Assembly: GCA_031292035.1 (NCBI GenBank)
Contig: JARLHX010000201.1
Coordinates: forward strand, 1 to 19,030
From: Negativicutes bacterium
Lineage (GTDB): Bacteria > Bacillota_C > Negativicutes > Sporomusales_B > JARLHX01
DNA length: 19,030 nt
Direction of reading: 5' to 3'
In this document: positions 17,077-19,030 of the stretch, in pieces
Position numbering within the stretch: the stretch's first letter is position 1
How the letters are laid out: each line of letters opens with the position of its first letter
Program-made: the position numbers and the translations under genes
Notes under the pieces: generated by a model
What the model saw: the letters and a program-made list of their open reading frames with translations, nothing else
What the model was told of the DNA's origin: nothing
The model's database searches: none

Positions 17077-17105
17077 TTAACCAGCGCCAGATAATTATCA
17101 CAACA

Positions 17106-17133
17106 GGTATAAATATCTCTTGGCCATCGTCAA
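17106..17133 (-). promoter_or_regulatory. Sigma70-like promoter for the DPA-type operon
   Basis: On the minus strand TTGACG (plus 17128-17133) and TATACC (plus 17106-17111) are separated by 16 bases, placing the start near 17099, about 90 bases before the ATG at 17008. A 10-bp palindrome GATAATTATC (17090-17099) sits at the predicted start point. The surrounding DNA is AT-rich relative to the GC-rich coding region. No other comparable -35/-10 pair was noticed in the leader. Confidence 0.5.
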
Positions 17134-17458
17134 GTTATTATCGAGAGTGATTTGATATTTCGACTGAATTTACGTATCGTGCCATATAACCGCTGACAGC
17201 TCAACGGAGCCCTGAATCATGGATTTTATGATAACCACGACAACTTCGTAATCTCGATTTTTGTCCACATTGCAATCCTCCCTCCCAAAAATACCCCGCC
17301 ATGGACGATTCTGGGCAAAAACGCACCGATTACGCTCCAGCCACCGCTTCCCGTCTGGATGCGGTGGACAGGAACAACTGACAATCACCTAGCGAACGCC
17401 AGCTGCCCCTCTCAATCCAGAAGGCTGCGCCGCGACATTATTCTGCATTGGTCGCCAG
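17134..17458. other. Non-coding spacer between the operon promoter and the membrane-protein pseudogene
   Basis: About 325 bases with no convincing gene. A 72-codon minus-strand frame (17170-17388, GTG start) has no recognisable motif and no clear ribosome-binding site. A CCACCGC/GCGGTGG inverted repeat (17341-17347 and 17361-17367) could form a hairpin but has no T-tail. Confidence 0.5.
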
Positions 17459-18627
17459 TCAATTCCACATGCCAAACAGAATCGCGCATCCGTTGAAATG
17501 AATAGGCATTTGGAAGGAATCGGCCTGCTCGCACCGCCTGATCTCATCCTTCCACACCAACGGATCCTGGAATCGCTGGCCTACTTGCGTAAATTGGCAA
17601 AGAGCCAAAAGCAAAGCGGCCACGGCTCCCTCCCCTCTGCCATAGCGCCCCCTCCGCAACTATATAAATCAGTACCCACACCAACAATATAAAAGGAAAG
17701 AAAAAATAACGCACCCCGCCACGACCGGATCAATATTTCCAACCAATTGGCGGGATATCACACTAAATATGGCCCTATCGAGACACGCGCAAAGTAACAC
17801 GAACCCGAAATCAAACCACTTCCGACGGAAAAATGAAAAAATCATTATAATTATTAATATGAGACAACCCAGTATGAAAGATTCCGTTTTTTCTGCGTCG
17901 ATAAGAGCTCTCGACCAAAATACAAAATATCCAAAAAATTTTGTAACGATCAGCTTCATGTCGATTGAAAGCGCCATACCCAACACGCCCTGCCTCTTCA
18001 TTGCCACCAATTGAACAATCGAAGCGCCCACACCTGCCAGGAACACCAGCACATCGGATCGACGCAGCAACCACAGTGTGCGTACTCCCAGCAGAGCGGT
18101 GACGGGCAGTATCATAGGCGAAGACAGCCCGCCAAGTACGGTGAGCAGGCAACGCCATCCCGTGTAAGATCTCTCGTCTTCCCGCCAAAATAATGCGACA
18201 AAACCCAACAGCGTATCTCACCAGAATGCATATTCCAACACAGCAAACACTTCAGAATCCGGGGGAATCGCGAGCGCACACAGCTTGGGCCACCGCAGAT
18301 ATGTCGGGCAATAGGCGATGGCTGTCAAAATCGCGATCGTCATCCCGATGGTAAGCCAGTAGGCGATCTCCGGCAGATGGATGAACGATACCGATGCGGA
18401 AACCAGGAAGATGAATTTAGATGGCACGACAAGGTAGCCATTGACCGGATATGCTATCGACGCCCATCCGTCCGCGATGTATGCGGGCAATGTCACCAAA
18501 CCATCCTCACCCATACGTATGGGGCCGTCAATTGGCCTGGACGTCGCCAAAAAAGAACGGCCAATGCCAATATGAACAGGCCTGCCGCAACCCATTTTTC
18601 GGCGGTCTGAATCTCGTTGTCTTTCAT
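17459..18627 (-). pseudogene. Decayed polytopic GT-C-like membrane protein
   Basis: Starting at ATG 18627 with a good AGAGGGG site, the frame reads MKDNEIQTAEKWVAAGLF, a first membrane segment, then APYVWV. It breaks near 18506-18513, where one missing G would restore APYVWVEDGLVTLPAYI. That second frame runs on to an in-frame TGA at 18218-18220 and continues past it (DTLLGFVALFW) through several hydrophobic segments. Near 17712-17717 another missing G would restore VRYFFFPFILLVWVLIY. A compensating shift at about 17600-17650 returns to a frame ending WKDEIRRCEQ...MPIHFNG with stop at 17459. Repaired, it would be about 390 residues with an outer-loop EDG motif and a late RYFFxP motif, as seen in lipid-linked glycosyltransferase-type membrane proteins. 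At least four lesions make it non-functional unless they are sequencing errors. Confidence 0.75.
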
Positions 18628-18927
18628 CGATTTGGCCCCTCTGCATCCATCCCTTGGAATGCGTACCCTTATCAGCTCAAAGTCCGGGGAGCAACGAGGT
18701 GTGCTTGGCTCCCCAATGGCGGTGTCCGGTTTTTCCGCGTGTTGCCGTAACACCATTTTGGGGATTCACCGATTTTAATCTGGCGGCAGCAGGGTCGAAG
18801 GACAACGAATCAGAGTTCGAGCAGGATTACTCTGCCCCATCTACGTTGTCCGAAATGTCGGAGGGGAGGGTACAGGAGGGGCTTGCCCCCGACATTTCGA
18901 AGACACGCTCCTAGTCGCCTGATTCAT
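18628..18927. other. Gene-free stretch upstream of the pseudogene, with hairpins
   Basis: Three hundred bases with no supported gene. It holds the ribosome-binding site of the pseudogene, a GGGGAGC/GCTCCCC stem with 15-base loop (18686-18692 and 18708-18714), and the paired inverted repeats at 18800-18899. A plus-strand open frame (18654-18914) crosses the repeats and shows no family motif. Confidence 0.5.
18800..18899. repeat. Two adjoining inverted repeats next to the IS630 fragment
   Basis: GGACAACG (18800-18807) pairs with CGTTGTCC (18844-18851). Directly adjoining, CGAAATGTCGG (18851-18861) pairs perfectly with CCGACATTTCG (18889-18899). The second loop contains a smaller GGGGC-TT-GCCCC hairpin (18877-18888 region). 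The compound structure lies 30 bases from the transposase stop and may be a relic of a transposon end or a small non-autonomous element. Confidence 0.55.
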
Positions 18928-19029
18928 CTAAATGACAGGGTAAAGGTGTTTGAGTTTGAGGCGGGCGGTGTCGGTTGTGAAATGCCAGTCAGCCTTGGCG
19001 TGACGGCTGTTGCGATGACGTCCCCAGGC
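18928..19029 (-). CDS. IS630-family transposase, C-terminal fragment (runs off the window)
   Basis: Thirty-three codons ending at TAG 18928-18930 encode a C-terminus closing with ADWHFTTDTARLKLKHLYPVI. The W-x-FTT-x-xAR-x-KLK-x-LYP signature is the usual end of IS630-family transposases, which insert at TA dinucleotides. The rest of the gene lies outside the window. A CTAG at 18911-18914 about 15 bases beyond the stop contains a TA that could mark the element boundary, but the terminal repeat cannot be verified without the other end. Confidence 0.8.
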   Translation of the reverse strand, partial: AWGRHRNSRHAKADWHFTTDTARLKLKHLYPVI

Positions 19030-19030
19030 G

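Noticed and set aside
17170..17388. Minus-strand frame of 72 codons with GTG start
   Set aside because: No ribosome-binding site, no motif, and odd composition in the spacer between a promoter and a pseudogene.
18654..18914. Plus-strand frame of 86 codons
   Set aside because: It runs through the inverted repeats and has no family motif or ribosome-binding site.

Overview
The window looks like a surface-polysaccharide / glycoconjugate island from a Gram-negative bacterium, most likely an alphaproteobacterium of the Rhodospirillales (Magnetospirillum-like) type. That assignment is inferred from gene style and moderately high GC; there is no rRNA, tRNA or housekeeping gene to fix it. Every intact gene lies on the minus strand, so transcription runs from the right edge to the left.

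Region 1 (18928-17459, right edge). The C-terminus of an IS630-type transposase is followed by a stretch with several inverted repeats. Then comes a decayed gene for a polytopic membrane protein (17459-18627) whose reading frame can be rebuilt across several lesions.

Region 2 (17133-8666). A good sigma70-like promoter with palindromes in its leader precedes seven tightly packed, mostly overlapping genes: a HAD-UbiA fusion, DprE1, DprE2, an extended SDR epimerase/dehydratase-like protein, an FAD amine-oxidase/mutase-like flavoprotein, a GtrA-family membrane protein and a large polytopic GT-C-like protein. The first three are the enzyme types that make decaprenyl-phosphoryl-D-arabinofuranose (DPA) in mycobacteria. 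In M. tuberculosis a GtrA protein (Rv3789) also sits beside dprE1/dprE2. The operon therefore reads as a route that makes a polyprenyl-phosphate-linked D-arabinose-type sugar, moves it across the membrane and transfers it to an acceptor.

Region 3 (8462-562). Four glycan-assembly genes follow: a ~1208-residue methyltransferase / coiled-coil / GT4 / RgpF-like fusion with internal tandem repeats, an 832-residue protein with two GT2 domains, a WbqC-family protein, and a zinc-ribbon methyltransferase. This half is more AT-rich in places and less tightly packed than Region 2.

Region 4 (366-1, left edge). The first ~80 codons of a YbhN/UPF0104-like membrane protein are cut off next to a sequence that resembles the end of an IS66-family element. 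With IS material at both edges and a broken membrane-protein gene beside each, the cluster looks like a mobile or recombining glycan locus. The most interesting content is the complete mycobacterial-style DPA module in a Gram-negative setting, with two extra redox/epimerase enzymes, a candidate flippase and a candidate transferase.
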